Shown piece after piece: positions 8,612 to 18,151 of a stretch of DNA of 64,000 bases. Source of the DNA: Actinopolymorpha pittospori (GTDB taxonomy: Bacteria > Actinomycetota > Actinomycetes > Propionibacteriales > Actinopolymorphaceae). Made by a program: the position numbers and the translations under genes. The DNA is taken from positions 3,410,001 through 3,474,000 of the forward strand of contig NZ_JADBEM010000001.1 of assembly GCF_014873875.1 (NCBI RefSeq), in the 5' to 3' direction. Position 1 is the first letter of the stretch, and each line of letters opens with the position of its first letter. The notes below the pieces were generated by a model. It did not search any database. It was given only the letters and a program-made list of their open reading frames with translations, and was not told the DNA's origin.

Positions 8612-9253
8612 TCAGGCGAGGTCCCGTCGTTCGACCGAGTCGCCGCGCCCGACCAGGATCGTCGCGACGAGGTCCGGCGGGAAGAGCCCGTGCTCGACGA
8701 GCCCAGGTGCGCCGGCCAGGTCGGCCGCGAGGCGCACCGGGTCGCCGATGTCGCCGTGGTAGTCGGCGATGACGCCGCCGTCCGGGCTTCGTGGAACGTC
8801 GCGCCGCCGCACGTCGGCCAACCGCCGCAGCGTCGTGGCCAGGCCGTACTCCAGGAGTTCCAGCGGGACCGGCGGCCGGAGCGCGTCGACCGGCTTGCTG
8901 GAGTCCGCGATGACCACGAACCGGTCGGCCGCCGCGGCCACGATCTTCTCGCGGGTGTGGGCCGCGCCACCGCCCTTGACCAGCCACCCGTCCGGCGCGA
9001 TCTGGTCGGCTCCGTCGATCGCGATGTCGAGGCGGTCGAAGCCGCCGAACGGCTCGACCTGGATCCCGAGCTCCCGCGCGGCCTGTTCGGTACGCGGGGA
9101 CGTCGCGACACACCGGATCGACAGCTCGCGGCGCGCCAGCGCGGGGAGCAGGTAGGCCACCGTGCTGCCCGTACCAAGACCCACGGTCATGCCGGAACCG
9201 ACGAGTTCGGCGGCGGCCTCCGCGGCGATCCGCTTCTCGCGTTCGACGCTCAC
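8612..9253 (-). CDS. rpiA: ribose-5-phosphate isomerase A
   Basis: A 213-residue enzyme that interconverts ribose 5-phosphate and ribulose 5-phosphate. Visible RpiA motifs are GLGTGSTVAYLL (near residue 25), IDGADQI (near 81) and KGGGAAHTREKI (near 93), where the lysine and aspartates form the active site. GTG at 9253 is preferred because the conserved sequence (VEREKRIAAEAAAELV) starts there, although no clear ribosome site is seen. Many actinobacteria use RpiB, so an RpiA within this cluster is notable. It is convergent with pgl and divergent from the DUF2090 gene. Confidence 0.92.
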   Translation of the reverse strand: MSVEREKRIAAEAAAELVGSGMTVGLGTGSTVAYLLPALARRELSIRCVATSPRTEQAARELGIQVEPFGGFDRLDIAIDGADQIAPDGWLVKGGGAAHTREKIVAAAADRFVVIADSSKPVDALRPPVPLELLEYGLATTLRRLADVRRRDVPRSPDGGVIADYHGDIGDPVRLAADLAGAPGLVEHGLFPPDLVATILVGRGDSVERRDLA

Positions 9254-9312
9254 AGGGGGACAGTCTGCCCCGCTCCCCGCCTGACACACCCCGACGTGAC
9301 GGAGGGATCACG

Positions 9313-10254
9313 ATGGTTCTCGGATACCAGAGTCCGCTGTACGTGATGGCTTTCGACCATCGCGGGTCGTTCGAACGCGACCTGTTCGGTGCGAAACCAC
9401 CGGTGCGGCCGGAGGTACGCGCCGGGATCACCGACGCGAAGAAGATCATCTACGAAGGTTTCGTCCGGGTTGTCGGCAGTGGCGCTCCACGCGAGGCGGC
9501 CGGCGTCCTCGTCGACGAGCAGTTCGGTGCGGAGGTCGCCCGCGCGGCGAAGGCGGCGGGGTACCTGCTCGCCATGCCGGTGGAGAAGTCAGGGCAGCCC
9601 GAGTTCGACTTCTTCTACGGCGAGGACTTCGGCGCGCACATCGAGGCCTTCGACCCGAAGTTCGCCAAGGTGCTCGTCCGCTACAACGCCGAAGGCGACC
9701 GGGATCTCAACGCCCGCCAGTCCGAACGTCTCGCGAGGCTCAGTTCGTGGCTGCACGAACGGGACCGGAAGTTCCTGTTCGAGCTGCTGGTTCCGCCGAC
9801 GCGGGAACAGCTGGAGCGGTGCGGCGGCGACCACGGCCGCTACGACCGCGAGCTGCGACCCGACCTCGTCGCCCGCGCGATCGGCTCGCTGCAGGACTCC
9901 GGCGTCAACCCCGACATCTGGAAGATCGAGGGGCTGGAGACGGCGAACGACTGCATCCAGGTCGTGGCGCAGGCCCGGACCGGTGGCCGGGACGGCGTGA
10001 GCTGCATCGTCCTCGGCCGCGGCGCCGACCTCGCGAAGGTGACCCAGTGGGTCGAGATCGCCGCGGGTGTCCCCGGCTTCATCGGCCTGGCCGTCGGCCG
10101 CACGGTGTGGGAGGACGCGCTGCGGGCCTACCTGGCCTCCACCGTCACCCGGGACCAGGCCGCGGCCACGATCGCCGACCGCTACCGCGACCTCGTCGAC
10201 GCCTACGTCACGACCGCCCGGGCGGGCGTCGTCCCCACCTCGGAGTCGTCATGA
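9313..10254 (+). CDS. stand-alone DUF2090 aldolase-like protein
   Basis: A 313-residue TIM-barrel protein of the DUF2090 family. The same domain forms the C-terminal half of the IolC fusions annotated as 5-dehydro-2-deoxygluconokinase / 5-dehydro-2-deoxyphosphogluconate aldolase. It starts with YVMAFDHRGSF (beta-1 with D15). WKIEG near residues 203-207 holds K204, a candidate Schiff-base lysine by comparison with LacD-like aldolases. There is no kinase domain here. GGAGGG lies 8 bases upstream of the ATG, and its TGA overlaps the ATG of the HAD gene. Context among pentose-phosphate genes suggests a sugar-phosphate aldolase; the substrate is unknown. Confidence 0.82.
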   Translation: MVLGYQSPLYVMAFDHRGSFERDLFGAKPPVRPEVRAGITDAKKIIYEGFVRVVGSGAPREAAGVLVDEQFGAEVARAAKAAGYLLAMPVEKSGQPEFDFFYGEDFGAHIEAFDPKFAKVLVRYNAEGDRDLNARQSERLARLSSWLHERDRKFLFELLVPPTREQLERCGGDHGRYDRELRPDLVARAIGSLQDSGVNPDIWKIEGLETANDCIQVVAQARTGGRDGVSCIVLGRGADLAKVTQWVEIAAGVPGFIGLAVGRTVWEDALRAYLASTVTRDQAAATIADRYRDLVDAYVTTARAGVVPTSESS

Positions 10255-11123
10255 CCAGACCGGACGAAGCAACCAGCGCAGGCGCCGGCCGCCCGATCCG
10301 GCTGTTGCTCGCGGACGTCGACGGCACGCTGGTGACGAACGACAAAATCCTCACCGACCACGCCGTCGAGGCCGTCCGCAGGCTGGACGAGGCCGGCGTC
10401 AGGTTCGCGGTCACCAGCGGACGCCCGCCGCGCGGCATGGCGATGCTGGTCGAGCCGCTGCGCATCTCCACCCCGATCGCGGCGTTCAACGGTGGCCTCT
10501 TCGTTCACCCGGACATGTCGGTGATCCAGCAGCAGGCGGTACCGGACGAGCTGGTCGCACCGGTCATCTCGCTGCTCGAGTCCCACCGGCTGGACGTCTG
10601 GCTCTACCAGGGGACGCGGTGGTACGTCCGCGACCGGAACGGTTCGCACGTCGACCGGGAGGCGTGGACGGTGAAGTTCGAGCCGACCGTGACCGACTCC
10701 TACGAGGGCATCGGGGACGTCGTGAAGATCGTCGGAGTGAGTGACGACCTGGACGCGGTGGCGGTGGCGTCGAAGGCCGCGCACGACGAGTACGGCGACC
10801 AGGTGTCCGCCGCGCGGTCCCAGCCGTACTACCTGGACGTCACGCATCCGCAGGCGAACAAGGGGTCGGTGGCGAAGTACCTCGCCCGGACCTACCAGCT
10901 GGACCCGGAGGAGATCGCGACCATCGGTGACCAGCCGAACGACGTCCTCATGTTCGCCCACTCGGGGCTCTCGATCGCGATGGGCAACGCCAGCACGGAG
11001 GTCCAGCGGGCGGCCAGGCGAGTCACGACGAGCAACGCGGAGGACGGTTTCGCGAACGCCGTCGAGCGGTTCGTCCTGCCCACCCGCGTGCACGCGGGTG
11101 CGGGTGCGTCCCGACGCCACTGA
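10251..11123 (+). CDS. Cof-type HAD-IIB family sugar phosphatase
   Basis: A 290-residue HAD phosphohydrolase. Motif I LLADVDGTLVTNDK (near residue 20) carries the nucleophile and acid aspartates. Motif II is TSGRPPRG near residue 59, motif III is the lysine in HPQANKGSV, and motif IV is GDQPNDVLMF near residue 225. A C2-type cap lies between motifs II and III. ATG at 10251 overlaps the preceding stop (ATGA), so it is co-translated with the DUF2090 protein. The likely role is dephosphorylation of a sugar phosphate made or cleaved by that partner. The exact substrate cannot be read from sequence. Confidence 0.88.
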   Translation: MTRPDEATSAGAGRPIRLLLADVDGTLVTNDKILTDHAVEAVRRLDEAGVRFAVTSGRPPRGMAMLVEPLRISTPIAAFNGGLFVHPDMSVIQQQAVPDELVAPVISLLESHRLDVWLYQGTRWYVRDRNGSHVDREAWTVKFEPTVTDSYEGIGDVVKIVGVSDDLDAVAVASKAAHDEYGDQVSAARSQPYYLDVTHPQANKGSVAKYLARTYQLDPEEIATIGDQPNDVLMFAHSGLSIAMGNASTEVQRAARRVTTSNAEDGFANAVERFVLPTRVHAGAGASRRH

Positions 11124-11201
11124 CGCCGGTCGGCGGCGACTCCGCGCACGACACCCGGCGAGCCCTTCTCGACGCGACCAGCCCCCGCTACCGTGGCCGG
11201 C

Positions 11202-12566
11202 ATGGGTGAGCCGACCAAGATCCTGCTGAACGAGTCCGAAATGCCCCGGCGCTGGTACAACGTGGTCGCCGATCTGCCGAGCCCGCCGCCTCCCGTGCTG
11301 CACCCCGGCACGATGGCGCCGGTGGGCCCGGAGGACCTCGCGCCGTTGTTCCCGATGGAGCTCATCCGGCAGGAGGTCGCGACCGAGCGGTACGTCGACA
11401 TCCCGGAGGAGGTGCTCGAGGTCTACCGGCTCTGGCGTCCCTCGCCCCTCTACCGGGCGCATCGGCTGGAGAAGGCCCTCGGCACGCCCGCCAAGATCTT
11501 CTACAAGTACGAAGGCGTCTCGCCGGCGGGCTCGCACAAGCCGAACACCGCCGTCCCCCAGGCCTACTACAACGCCGCCGCGGGCATCCGCCGCCTGACC
11601 ACCGAGACCGGCGCCGGCCAGTGGGGCACGGCCCTCGCGTTCGCATGTGCGCAGTACGGCCTGGACTGCGAGGTGTGGCAGGTCCGCGCGTCGTACGACC
11701 AGAAGCCGTACCGCAGGATCATGATCGAGACCTTCGGCGGCGTGATCCACCCCTCGCCCTCGGACCTCACCCGGGCCGGCAGGGCGGTGTTGGCGAAGGA
11801 TTCGGAGTCGCCCGGCTCACTCGGGATCGCGATCTCGGAGGCGGTGGAGGTCGCGGCCGGCAGCCCCGACACCAACTACGCGCTGGGCAGCGTGCTCAAC
11901 CACGTCCTGCTGCACCAGACCGTGATCGGCGAGGAGGCGCTGGCGCAGTTCGCCAAGGTGGGCCTCACCCCCGACCTGATCGTCGGCTGCACCGGCGGCG
12001 GCTCCAACTTCGGCGGGCTGGCCTTCCCGTTCCTCCGGGAGAAACTGGCCGGCCGGATGGAGGTGACGATCCGCGCGGTCGAGCCGGCGAGCTGTCCCTC
12101 GCTGACGAAGGGCGTCTACGCCTACGACTTCGGCGACACGGCCGGGATGACCCCGCTGATGAAGATGCACACCCTCGGGCACGACTTCATCCCCGACCCC
12201 ATCCACGCCGGCGGCCTGCGCTACCACGGGATGTCGCCGCTGCTGTCCCACATCTACGAGCTGGGGCTGTTCGAGGCGGAGGCGCGGACGCAACGCGAGT
12301 GCTTCGAGGCCGGCGTACGTTTCGCCCGCACCGAGGGCGTCGTGCCCGCGCCCGAACCCACGCACGCCCTGGCCGCGTGTATCGACGAAGCCCTGCGGTG
12401 CAAGGAGTCCGGTGAGGAGAAGGTCATCCTCACCGCACTGTGCGGGCACGGTCACCTCGACCTCGCGGCCTACGGCGCCTATCTGAGTGACGCGCTCGTC
12501 GACCACGAGCTGTCCGAGGCGCAGCTCGCCGAGGCGGTCGCGTCCCTGCCGGCCGTTCCGAGCTGA
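11202..12566 (+). CDS. trpB2: TrpB2-type tryptophan synthase beta-like PLP enzyme
   Basis: A 454-residue pyridoxal-phosphate enzyme of the TrpB2 branch, which is longer than TrpB1 (about 400) and usually acts without TrpA. The cofactor lysine is K113 in [10 protein letters not shown]. The phosphate-binding loop is [10 protein letters not shown] near residue 263. ATG at 11202 is chosen because homology begins at [11 protein letters not shown]; an in-frame GTG at 11193 is possible. No trpA or other trp gene is nearby, so it may use indole or another nucleophile with serine. Its stop codon lies inside a 20-bp tandem repeat shared with the convergent exporter gene. Confidence 0.9.
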   Translation: MGEPTKILLNESEMPRRWYNVVADLPSPPPPVLHPGTMAPVGPEDLAPLFPMELIRQEVATERYVDIPEEVLEVYRLWRPSPLYRAHRLEKALGTPAKIFYKYEGVSPAGSHKPNTAVPQAYYNAAAGIRRLTTETGAGQWGTALAFACAQYGLDCEVWQVRASYDQKPYRRIMIETFGGVIHPSPSDLTRAGRAVLAKDSESPGSLGIAISEAVEVAAGSPDTNYALGSVLNHVLLHQTVIGEEALAQFAKVGLTPDLIVGCTGGGSNFGGLAFPFLREKLAGRMEVTIRAVEPASCPSLTKGVYAYDFGDTAGMTPLMKMHTLGHDFIPDPIHAGGLRYHGMSPLLSHIYELGLFEAEARTQRECFEAGVRFARTEGVVPAPEPTHALAACIDEALRCKESGEEKVILTALCGHGHLDLAAYGAYLSDALVDHELSEAQLAEAVASLPAVPS

Positions 12567-12617
12567 CCCCAGACCCTCCGAGCTGACCCCAGACCCTCCG
12601 AGCTGACCCCAGACCCT
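12558..12617. repeat. three perfect tandem copies of a 20-bp unit
   Basis: The unit CCGAGCTGACCCCAGACCCT occurs three times without mismatch. The first copy contains the stop codon of trpB2 and the third reaches into the stop codon of the convergent ABC-2 permease gene. The array therefore fills the whole convergent junction. No mismatch between copies suggests a recent duplication. Confidence 0.95.
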
Positions 12618-13457
12618 AGGACTTTCGCCGGTACAGCCGCATGGTGAGCGGGGCGAAGACCACGACGAGCACCGCGCACGCGAGGAGGACCCAACCCACC
12701 TGGGCGGTGGTCACGGTCCCGTGCATCAGGCCGCGGGCCGCGGTCACCAGGTGACTGATCGGGTTGACGTTCACGAACGCCTGCAGCCAACCCGGCATGG
12801 TCTCCGGATCGACGAAGATGTTGCTCGCGAACGTCAACGGGAACAGCACCATCATGCTCACGCCCATCACGGCGTTCGGCGTCCGCACGATCAGGCCGAC
12901 CGCTGCCCAGGCCCATGCCAGGCTGAAGGAGAACACCAGCAGGAGCAGGACGGCCAGCAGCACCCCACCCACTCCGGCGCCCGGGCGGAAGCCCAACACC
13001 ACGCCGAGCACGATCACCATCGTCGCCGCCAGCGTGTAACGCACGACGTCGCCGAGCAGCGCGCCGACGAGTGCCGATGGCCGCCAGATCGGCAGCGAGC
13101 GGAACCGGTCGAACACACCCTTGGAGATGTCGGTGTTGAGGGCCAGCCCGGTGTACATCGTGATCATCGCGACCGTCTGCACCAGGATGCCGGGCAGGAA
13201 GAACTGCAGGTACTCCTGGGTCGAGCCGGCCAGCGCACCACCGAACAGGTAGGTGAACATCAGCGTGAGCATGAGCGGGAACGCCGTGACGTCGAACAAC
13301 TGCTCCGGTACGTGCTTGATCTTGAGCAACGCCCGCCAGGCGAACGTGAGCGATGTCGAAAGCGCGTCTTGACGCCCCGGGCGGCTTCCCGACGACAGGA
13401 CCGTACGAAGGGTGTCGTCGACGGCGGTGAGCTCTGGGGTCGTGGGAGTGGGAGTGG

Positions 13458-13461
<4 letters not shown>
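12616..13461 (-). CDS. ABC-2 type exporter permease (DrrB-like)
   Basis: A 281-residue membrane protein with about six helices. A cytoplasmic N-terminus of about 55 residues precedes the first, and [19 protein letters not shown] marks the DrrB/ABC-2 permease family. [15 protein letters not shown] is the conserved coupling segment. It pairs with the ATPase encoded just upstream: the GTG at 13461 overlaps the ATPase stop, so translation is coupled. The likely role is export of a drug or lipid-like compound. The closest described systems are daunorubicin resistance-like exporters, but the cargo is unknown. Confidence 0.9.
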
Positions 13462-14456
<995 letters not shown>

Positions 14457-14516
14457 GGGGCAGTTTTCCTGTCCGTGGGTTTTCTGGCCGTGCCGTCGAT
14501 TGGATGGCCACCGGGT

Positions 14517-14539
14517 GCGCCTCGAATCGGTCGAGGCGC
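14517..14539 (-). terminator. hairpin after the sigma factor gene
   Basis: A perfect 9-bp stem, GCGCCTCGA (14517-14525) and TCGAGGCGC (14531-14539), encloses a 5-base loop. It lies between the sigma factor stop and the ABC ATPase start, both on the minus strand. No T tract follows. It could be an actinobacterial terminator without a U tail or a site in the ATPase leader. Confidence 0.4.
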
Positions 14540-14662
14540 CCGGGTCAGGCGGCTTTCGTCCACGCCGCCGTGCGGCGAGGTTTCCGCCGTTGCAGGAGTA
14601 TTGCAGCCGATTCGGACGTCTGGCACCGGTTTTCGTTTCTTTCGTCACCCCTTGTCGGGGCG

Positions 14663-15856
14663 TCAGGTGCCTCGTACCCGCGCGTGCAGGAGGGCGCGTT
14701 CGGCCGGGTTGGCGGTCAGTTCGAGCGCCCGGCGGTCGGCGTCGCGGGCCGGCTCCGGCTGGCCGAGCGCGCGAAGGAGTTCGGCGCGGACGGCGTGGAA
14801 GAGGTGGTACCTGTCGAGTTCGGCAGCGAGGGTCTCCAGCTCCTCCAGCGCGGCCCGCGCGCCGACGGTGTAGCGGAGGGCGACCGTTCGGTGCAGCCGG
14901 ATGACCGGTGAAGGGACGAGGAGCGCCAGCATGTCGTAGAGCACCACGATCTGCCGCCAGTCGGTGTCCTCGAAATGTTCGGCCTCGGCGTGACAGGCGA
15001 CGATCGCGGCCTGCAGCTGGTAGGGACCCGGACGGTGGTGGCTAGCCGCGCGGACGAGTAGTTGGGTGGCGGCGGCGATGGCGTCGCGGTCCCAGAGGGA
15101 GCGGTCCTGGTCCTCCAGCAGCATCAGGTCGCCGTCGGCGGTGACCCGGGCGGCCGCGCGAGCCCGGTGGAGCCGGATCAACGCGAGCAGCCCCGCCACC
15201 TCCGGCTCGGTCGGCATCAGCTGGTGGAGCAGCGTCGCGAGCCACTCCGCGTCGCCCGCGAGGTCCGCGGACTGCGCCTGCTCGGCCGTGGCGAGGTACC
15301 CCTCGTTGAAGAGGAGGTAGATCACGGTGAGCACCTCGGTCAGGCGCGGCGCCAACTCGTCGTCGGCGGGGATCCGGTAAGGGATCCCGGCGTCGGTGAT
15401 CTTGCGTTTCGCGCGGGTGATGCGTTGCGCGACCGTCGTCTCCGGCACCAGGAACGCCCGCGCGATCTGCGCGGTGGTCAACCCGCACACGACGCGCAGC
15501 GTCAGCGCGATCTGGGCGGGGCGGGCCAGGGCCGGGTGGCAGCAGGTGAAGATGAGCCGCAGGCGCCCGTCAGGCTCGGGTTGCACCGGCCAGCGCAGCT
15601 GCGCCAGCTTCCTGCGGTAGTTGCCCTGCCGGCGCAACACGTCCAGCCCGCGACGTCGCGCGACCGTGAACAACCAGGCGTCCGGCCGATCCGGAACGCC
15701 GTCGACGGGCCAGCGTTCCAGCGCCGCGAGGACCGCGTCCTGGACCAGGTCCTCGGCGGTGGCGAAGTCGCCGATCAGCGGAACCAGCGCCGCGGCGAGC
15801 TGGCCCGCGTGCTCGCGCACCACGCGGGCCAGCTCGTCGTGTGGGACGTCGGTCAA
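14663..15856 (-). CDS. ECF sigma factor, ECF42-like, with C-terminal extension
   Basis: A 397-residue sigma factor. Region 2 ([20 protein letters not shown], residues 30-49) and region 4 ([21 protein letters not shown], near 131) are followed by a long alpha-helical C-terminal extension of about 220 residues with a YLLFNEGY segment. That extension and the linked DGPF-motif protein are the marks of the ECF42 group, which lacks a classical anti-sigma factor. The start is TTG at 15856, which overlaps the partner's stop as TTGA; no ATG or GTG gives better homology. The rare start may keep expression low. The target promoters are not known. Confidence 0.88.
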   Translation of the reverse strand: MTDVPHDELARVVREHAGQLAAALVPLIGDFATAEDLVQDAVLAALERWPVDGVPDRPDAWLFTVARRRGLDVLRRQGNYRRKLAQLRWPVQPEPDGRLRLIFTCCHPALARPAQIALTLRVVCGLTTAQIARAFLVPETTVAQRITRAKRKITDAGIPYRIPADDELAPRLTEVLTVIYLLFNEGYLATAEQAQSADLAGDAEWLATLLHQLMPTEPEVAGLLALIRLHRARAAARVTADGDLMLLEDQDRSLWDRDAIAAATQLLVRAASHHRPGPYQLQAAIVACHAEAEHFEDTDWRQIVVLYDMLALLVPSPVIRLHRTVALRYTVGARAALEELETLAAELDRYHLFHAVRAELLRALGQPEPARDADRRALELTANPAERALLHARVRGT

Positions 15857-16200
15857 CTCAGGACCTGCACCGGGCGGATCTCGACGACCGGGCAACCGGG
15901 CCAGGTTCTGACCATGCGCAGTGCCTCGTCCAGGTCGGCGACCTCGATCTCGGCGAAGCCGCTGACCACCTCCTTGCCCTCCACGAACGGTCCGTCGGTG
16001 ACGACGTGCTCGGCGACGTCCCGTCGTACGGTGGTCGCCGTCTCCGCGGGCTGGAGCTTGCTCCCGCCGCGGACCTTGTCGGCGTACTCCGCGAACCACT
16101 GGGTCACCCGCGCGTAGGCCTGTTCCAGCTCCGCCGGACCCATGGCGCGCAGCTCGTTCGCGTACTCCTCGGTCTCGACGAACATCAGTACGTACTTCAT
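15853..16200 (-). CDS. YCII/DGPF-domain protein
   Basis: A 115-residue small cytosolic protein of the YCII-related family, dimeric alpha-beta barrel-like. It begins MKYVLMFVETEEYANEL and contains the diagnostic DGPF motif in VTDGPFVEGKEVVSGF near residue 68. Such genes accompany ECF42 sigma factors and are thought to be targets or partners of them. Its stop codon overlaps the TTG start of the sigma gene, so the two are co-translated. The enzymatic role of the family is not established. Confidence 0.9.
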   Translation of the reverse strand: MKYVLMFVETEEYANELRAMGPAELEQAYARVTQWFAEYADKVRGGSKLQPAETATTVRRDVAEHVVTDGPFVEGKEVVSGFAEIEVADLDEALRMVRTWPGCPVVEIRPVQVLS

Positions 16201-16218
16201 CGGCTCCAGGCTCCTCTC

Positions 16219-16250
16219 TGTGTGCCGATCTGTGTGCCGATCTGTGTCCC
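16219..16250. repeat. 12-bp tandem repeat in the leader of the DGPF-sigma unit
   Basis: The unit TGTGTGCCGATC occurs twice perfectly (16219-16230, 16231-16242), followed by a partial third copy. It lies about 20-50 bases upstream of the DGPF gene start, in the probable 5' leader. It may be simple slippage or may influence the leader; nothing more can be seen. Confidence 0.6.
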
Positions 16251-16382
16251 GAACGATCGCGTTCCTGTCGTGGTGTCGCCGCTCCCGGCGGCTCCTCCTA
16301 CCGAGAAGACGACTGGCGAGGAGCCGGACACGACATCGCCTCGAGCTTTGTCGGGAGACTTTTCCAGAGCGGGGCCCTGGTG

Positions 16383-16997
16383 TCAGGGCGTGGCCGGGCC
16401 TCCCGACGGCCGGCGGCCTCGCGGGTGCGGCGTGCCCGCGCGCGGGCGCATGACGAGAGCCGCGACGTGGTAGGAGCACGGGCCAGGCCCGACGTTGGCG
16501 TACCCGTGTACGACGTCGGCCGCGAAGTACGCCGAGTCTCCGGCGTCCAGGTCCACGGCCCGCTCGGCGATGGTGAGCCGGAGGGTGCCGGACCCGACCA
16601 CGACGTACTCGTGCGATCCGGGCGCGTACGCCGGGTACTCACCGGCGTCGCAGCCCGGCGGCAGGGTCGAGTGGATCCACTCGAAGTTGACGCCGGGAAC
16701 GACCGGGGTGAGGATGACCCGCCGCCATCCGCCGGGCTCGTCGACCGCGTCCTGGTCGGCGGCGCGGCGGATGATGACGCGGTTGTCGTCCGGCTCGGCG
16801 ACGAGCTGGGCGAGGGACATGCCGAGTCCGTCCGCGATGCGGGCCAGCACGACCACGGTGGGCGCCTTCTGGCCGCGCTCGACCGAGGAGAGCATGCTCA
16901 CGCTCACCTCGGCTGCCTCGGCCAGCTCCTGCAGGGTGAGGGACCGGTCGCGTCGCAGCGCCTGGATGTGGCCGCCCAGGGCGACGAGGTCGAACAT
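16383..16997 (-). CDS. XRE-family regulator with cupin sensor domain
   Basis: A 204-residue regulator. Residues 7-62 form an XRE helix-turn-helix (LTLQELAEAAEVSVSMLSSVERG), and residues 105-190 form a cupin (PGSHEYVVVGSGTLRL, then DAGDSAYFAADVVHGYAN) that probably senses a small molecule. This is the PuuR/MerR-like XRE-cupin architecture. The ATG at 16997 lies 5 bases from a TATAGC -10-like element, so a leaderless mRNA is probable. It is divergent from the acetyltransferase gene across 47 bases with two phased CGCTATAG sites and probably controls that gene. Confidence 0.9.
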   Translation of the reverse strand: MFDLVALGGHIQALRRDRSLTLQELAEAAEVSVSMLSSVERGQKAPTVVVLARIADGLGMSLAQLVAEPDDNRVIIRRAADQDAVDEPGGWRRVILTPVVPGVNFEWIHSTLPPGCDAGEYPAYAPGSHEYVVVGSGTLRLTIAERAVDLDAGDSAYFAADVVHGYANVGPGPCSYHVAALVMRPRAGTPHPRGRRPSGGPATP

Positions 16998-16999
16998 CG

Positions 17000-17028
17000 C
17001 GCTATAGTACTGGCGACTTTCGCTATAG
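17000..17028. promoter_or_regulatory. two phased CGCTATAG sites, probable XRE operator and divergent promoter
   Basis: CGCTATAG occurs at 17000-17007 and again at 17021-17028, exactly 21 bp apart, or two helical turns. Each contains the self-complementary hexamer CTATAG. The TATAG parts also look like -10 elements for the two divergent genes. A dimeric XRE protein bound on one DNA face here would block both promoters. Confidence 0.55.
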
Positions 17029-17044
17029 AGAAACGAGACACGGC

Positions 17045-17641
17045 ATGTCGGTCACACCCGCCACCATCCGCCCGGCGACCCCCGGGGACCTCAAGGCCGT
17101 GGCCGACATCTACGCCCACTACGTCACGCACACCGTGATCACCTTCGACGAGCAGCCGCTCACCATCGCCGACTGGGAACGCCGCTTCGACGACTTCGCC
17201 GACCGGGGGCTGCCGTTCCTGATCGCCGAGACGCCGGGAGGTGCGGCGGGGGAGGTGGCCGGCTACGCCTACGCCGGACCCTGGCGGCCCAAGCCGGCCT
17301 ACCGGCACACCGTCGAGGACACGATCTACCTCGCACCAGACCAGACCGGCCGGGGACTGGGGAGTGCCCTGCTGGGCGAACTCCTGACGCGGTGCGGGCA
17401 GGCGGGAGTTCGTCAGGTGATCGCCGTGATCGCCGACCCCGGCAGCGAGGCGTCCGCCTCCCTGCACCGCCGCTTCGGCTTCACCCCCTCGGGGCGCCTG
17501 GGCGAGGTGGGATTCAAGCACGGCCGCTGGGTCGACACCCTGCTGATGCAGCGCACGCTCGCCTCTGATTCCGACGCCGAGTCGAACGCCGAGTCGAACG
17601 CCGGGCCGAACGCCGGGCCGAACGCCGGGCCGAAGGAGTAG
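17045..17641 (+). CDS. GNAT N-acetyltransferase, phosphinothricin-acetyltransferase-like
   Basis: A 198-residue GNAT enzyme. It begins with the family pattern IRPATPGDLKAVADIYAHYV, followed by TFDEQP near residue 37 and the acetyl-CoA loop DQTGRGLGSALL near residues 101-112. GFKHGRWVD near 159 is typical of Pat/MddA-type enzymes that acetylate glufosinate or methionine sulfoximine and sulfone. It is probably repressed by the divergent XRE-cupin protein. The last 20 residues consist of a four-residue repeat (ESNA, GPNA) from a 12-bp DNA repeat and are not part of the fold. Substrate assignment is inference. Confidence 0.85.
   Translation: MSVTPATIRPATPGDLKAVADIYAHYVTHTVITFDEQPLTIADWERRFDDFADRGLPFLIAETPGGAAGEVAGYAYAGPWRPKPAYRHTVEDTIYLAPDQTGRGLGSALLGELLTRCGQAGVRQVIAVIADPGSEASASLHRRFGFTPSGRLGEVGFKHGRWVDTLLMQRTLASDSDAESNAESNAGPNAGPNAGPKE
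17579..17638. repeat. 12-bp tandem repeat encoding the acetyltransferase tail
   Basis: Five 12-bp units run up to the stop codon: GAGTCGAACGCC twice, GGGCCGAACGCC twice and a final GGGCCGAAGGAG. They keep the reading frame and add a low-complexity tail. The junction is convergent with the next gene, whose stop is 25 bases away. Confidence 0.9.
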
Positions 17642-17665
17642 CCGCCGGCCCCGCCTCGGCCAGCC

Positions 17666-18151
17666 CTACAGTCGAGCGCGCGCCGCTCGCCAGAGGCCGT
17701 GGACGCCGGCGTACCAACCGAGGACGTACGCGGCGCGAAACAGCGGCGGCTGCCGCAGCAGTTCGTCGGTCTGGAACGCCTCGGGCAGCTCGTCGTCCCA
17801 GCCCTCGATGTCCTCGGGATCGAAGTCGGCGACGTCGATCTGCTCGAGTTCGGCCCAGTCGTCCTCGAACGCGGCCAGCTCGTGCAGGCTCGCCGTCTCC
17901 TGCACCCACGTCTCGCCGTCACGCTGGCCGCGGCGGTACCAGCGGTCCTTCTCACTCTGTTGCGACCGCAGTCTCTCCACGAGACGTCCCACCTTCGACT
18001 CGTCCACGTCGAGGCCGCGAGCCTGTCCCTCGAGTATCCGCAGCTCCCGCTCCAGGGCGACGGCACACACTCGGGACACGTTGATCCGGTCACGCATCCG
18101 GTCCAGACGCTCGACCAACGCGTCGGGGATGCTGATGTTTCGTCGCGCCAT
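17666..18151 (-). CDS. ribbon-helix-helix protein with acidic C-terminal domain
   Basis: A 161-residue protein. Residues 1-45 resemble a CopG-type ribbon-helix-helix DNA-binding domain (ARRNISIPDALVERLDRMRD). A charged helical middle (VERLRSQQSEKDRWYRRGQRDG) follows, then a strongly acidic segment (DDWAELEQIDVADFDPEDIE), and the C-terminus has an aromatic helix (AAYVLGWYAG). No toxin gene lies next to it, so it does not look like a standard antitoxin. It could be a regulator; the role of the acidic half is unknown. The start ATG at 18151 is the only good one. Confidence 0.65.
   Translation of the reverse strand: MARRNISIPDALVERLDRMRDRINVSRVCAVALERELRILEGQARGLDVDESKVGRLVERLRSQQSEKDRWYRRGQRDGETWVQETASLHELAAFEDDWAELEQIDVADFDPEDIEGWDDELPEAFQTDELLRQPPLFRAAYVLGWYAGVHGLWRAARARL

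Noticed and set aside
6891..9449. 852-codon open frame on the minus strand across gnd and pgl
   Set aside because: It is antisense to well-conserved gnd and pgl and overlaps rpiA in another frame; its residues are typical high-GC shadow composition (Arg, Asp, Val, His).
17579..17638. CRISPR-like array
   Set aside because: The units are 12 bp, directly adjacent and coding; no spacers or cas genes are present anywhere in the window.
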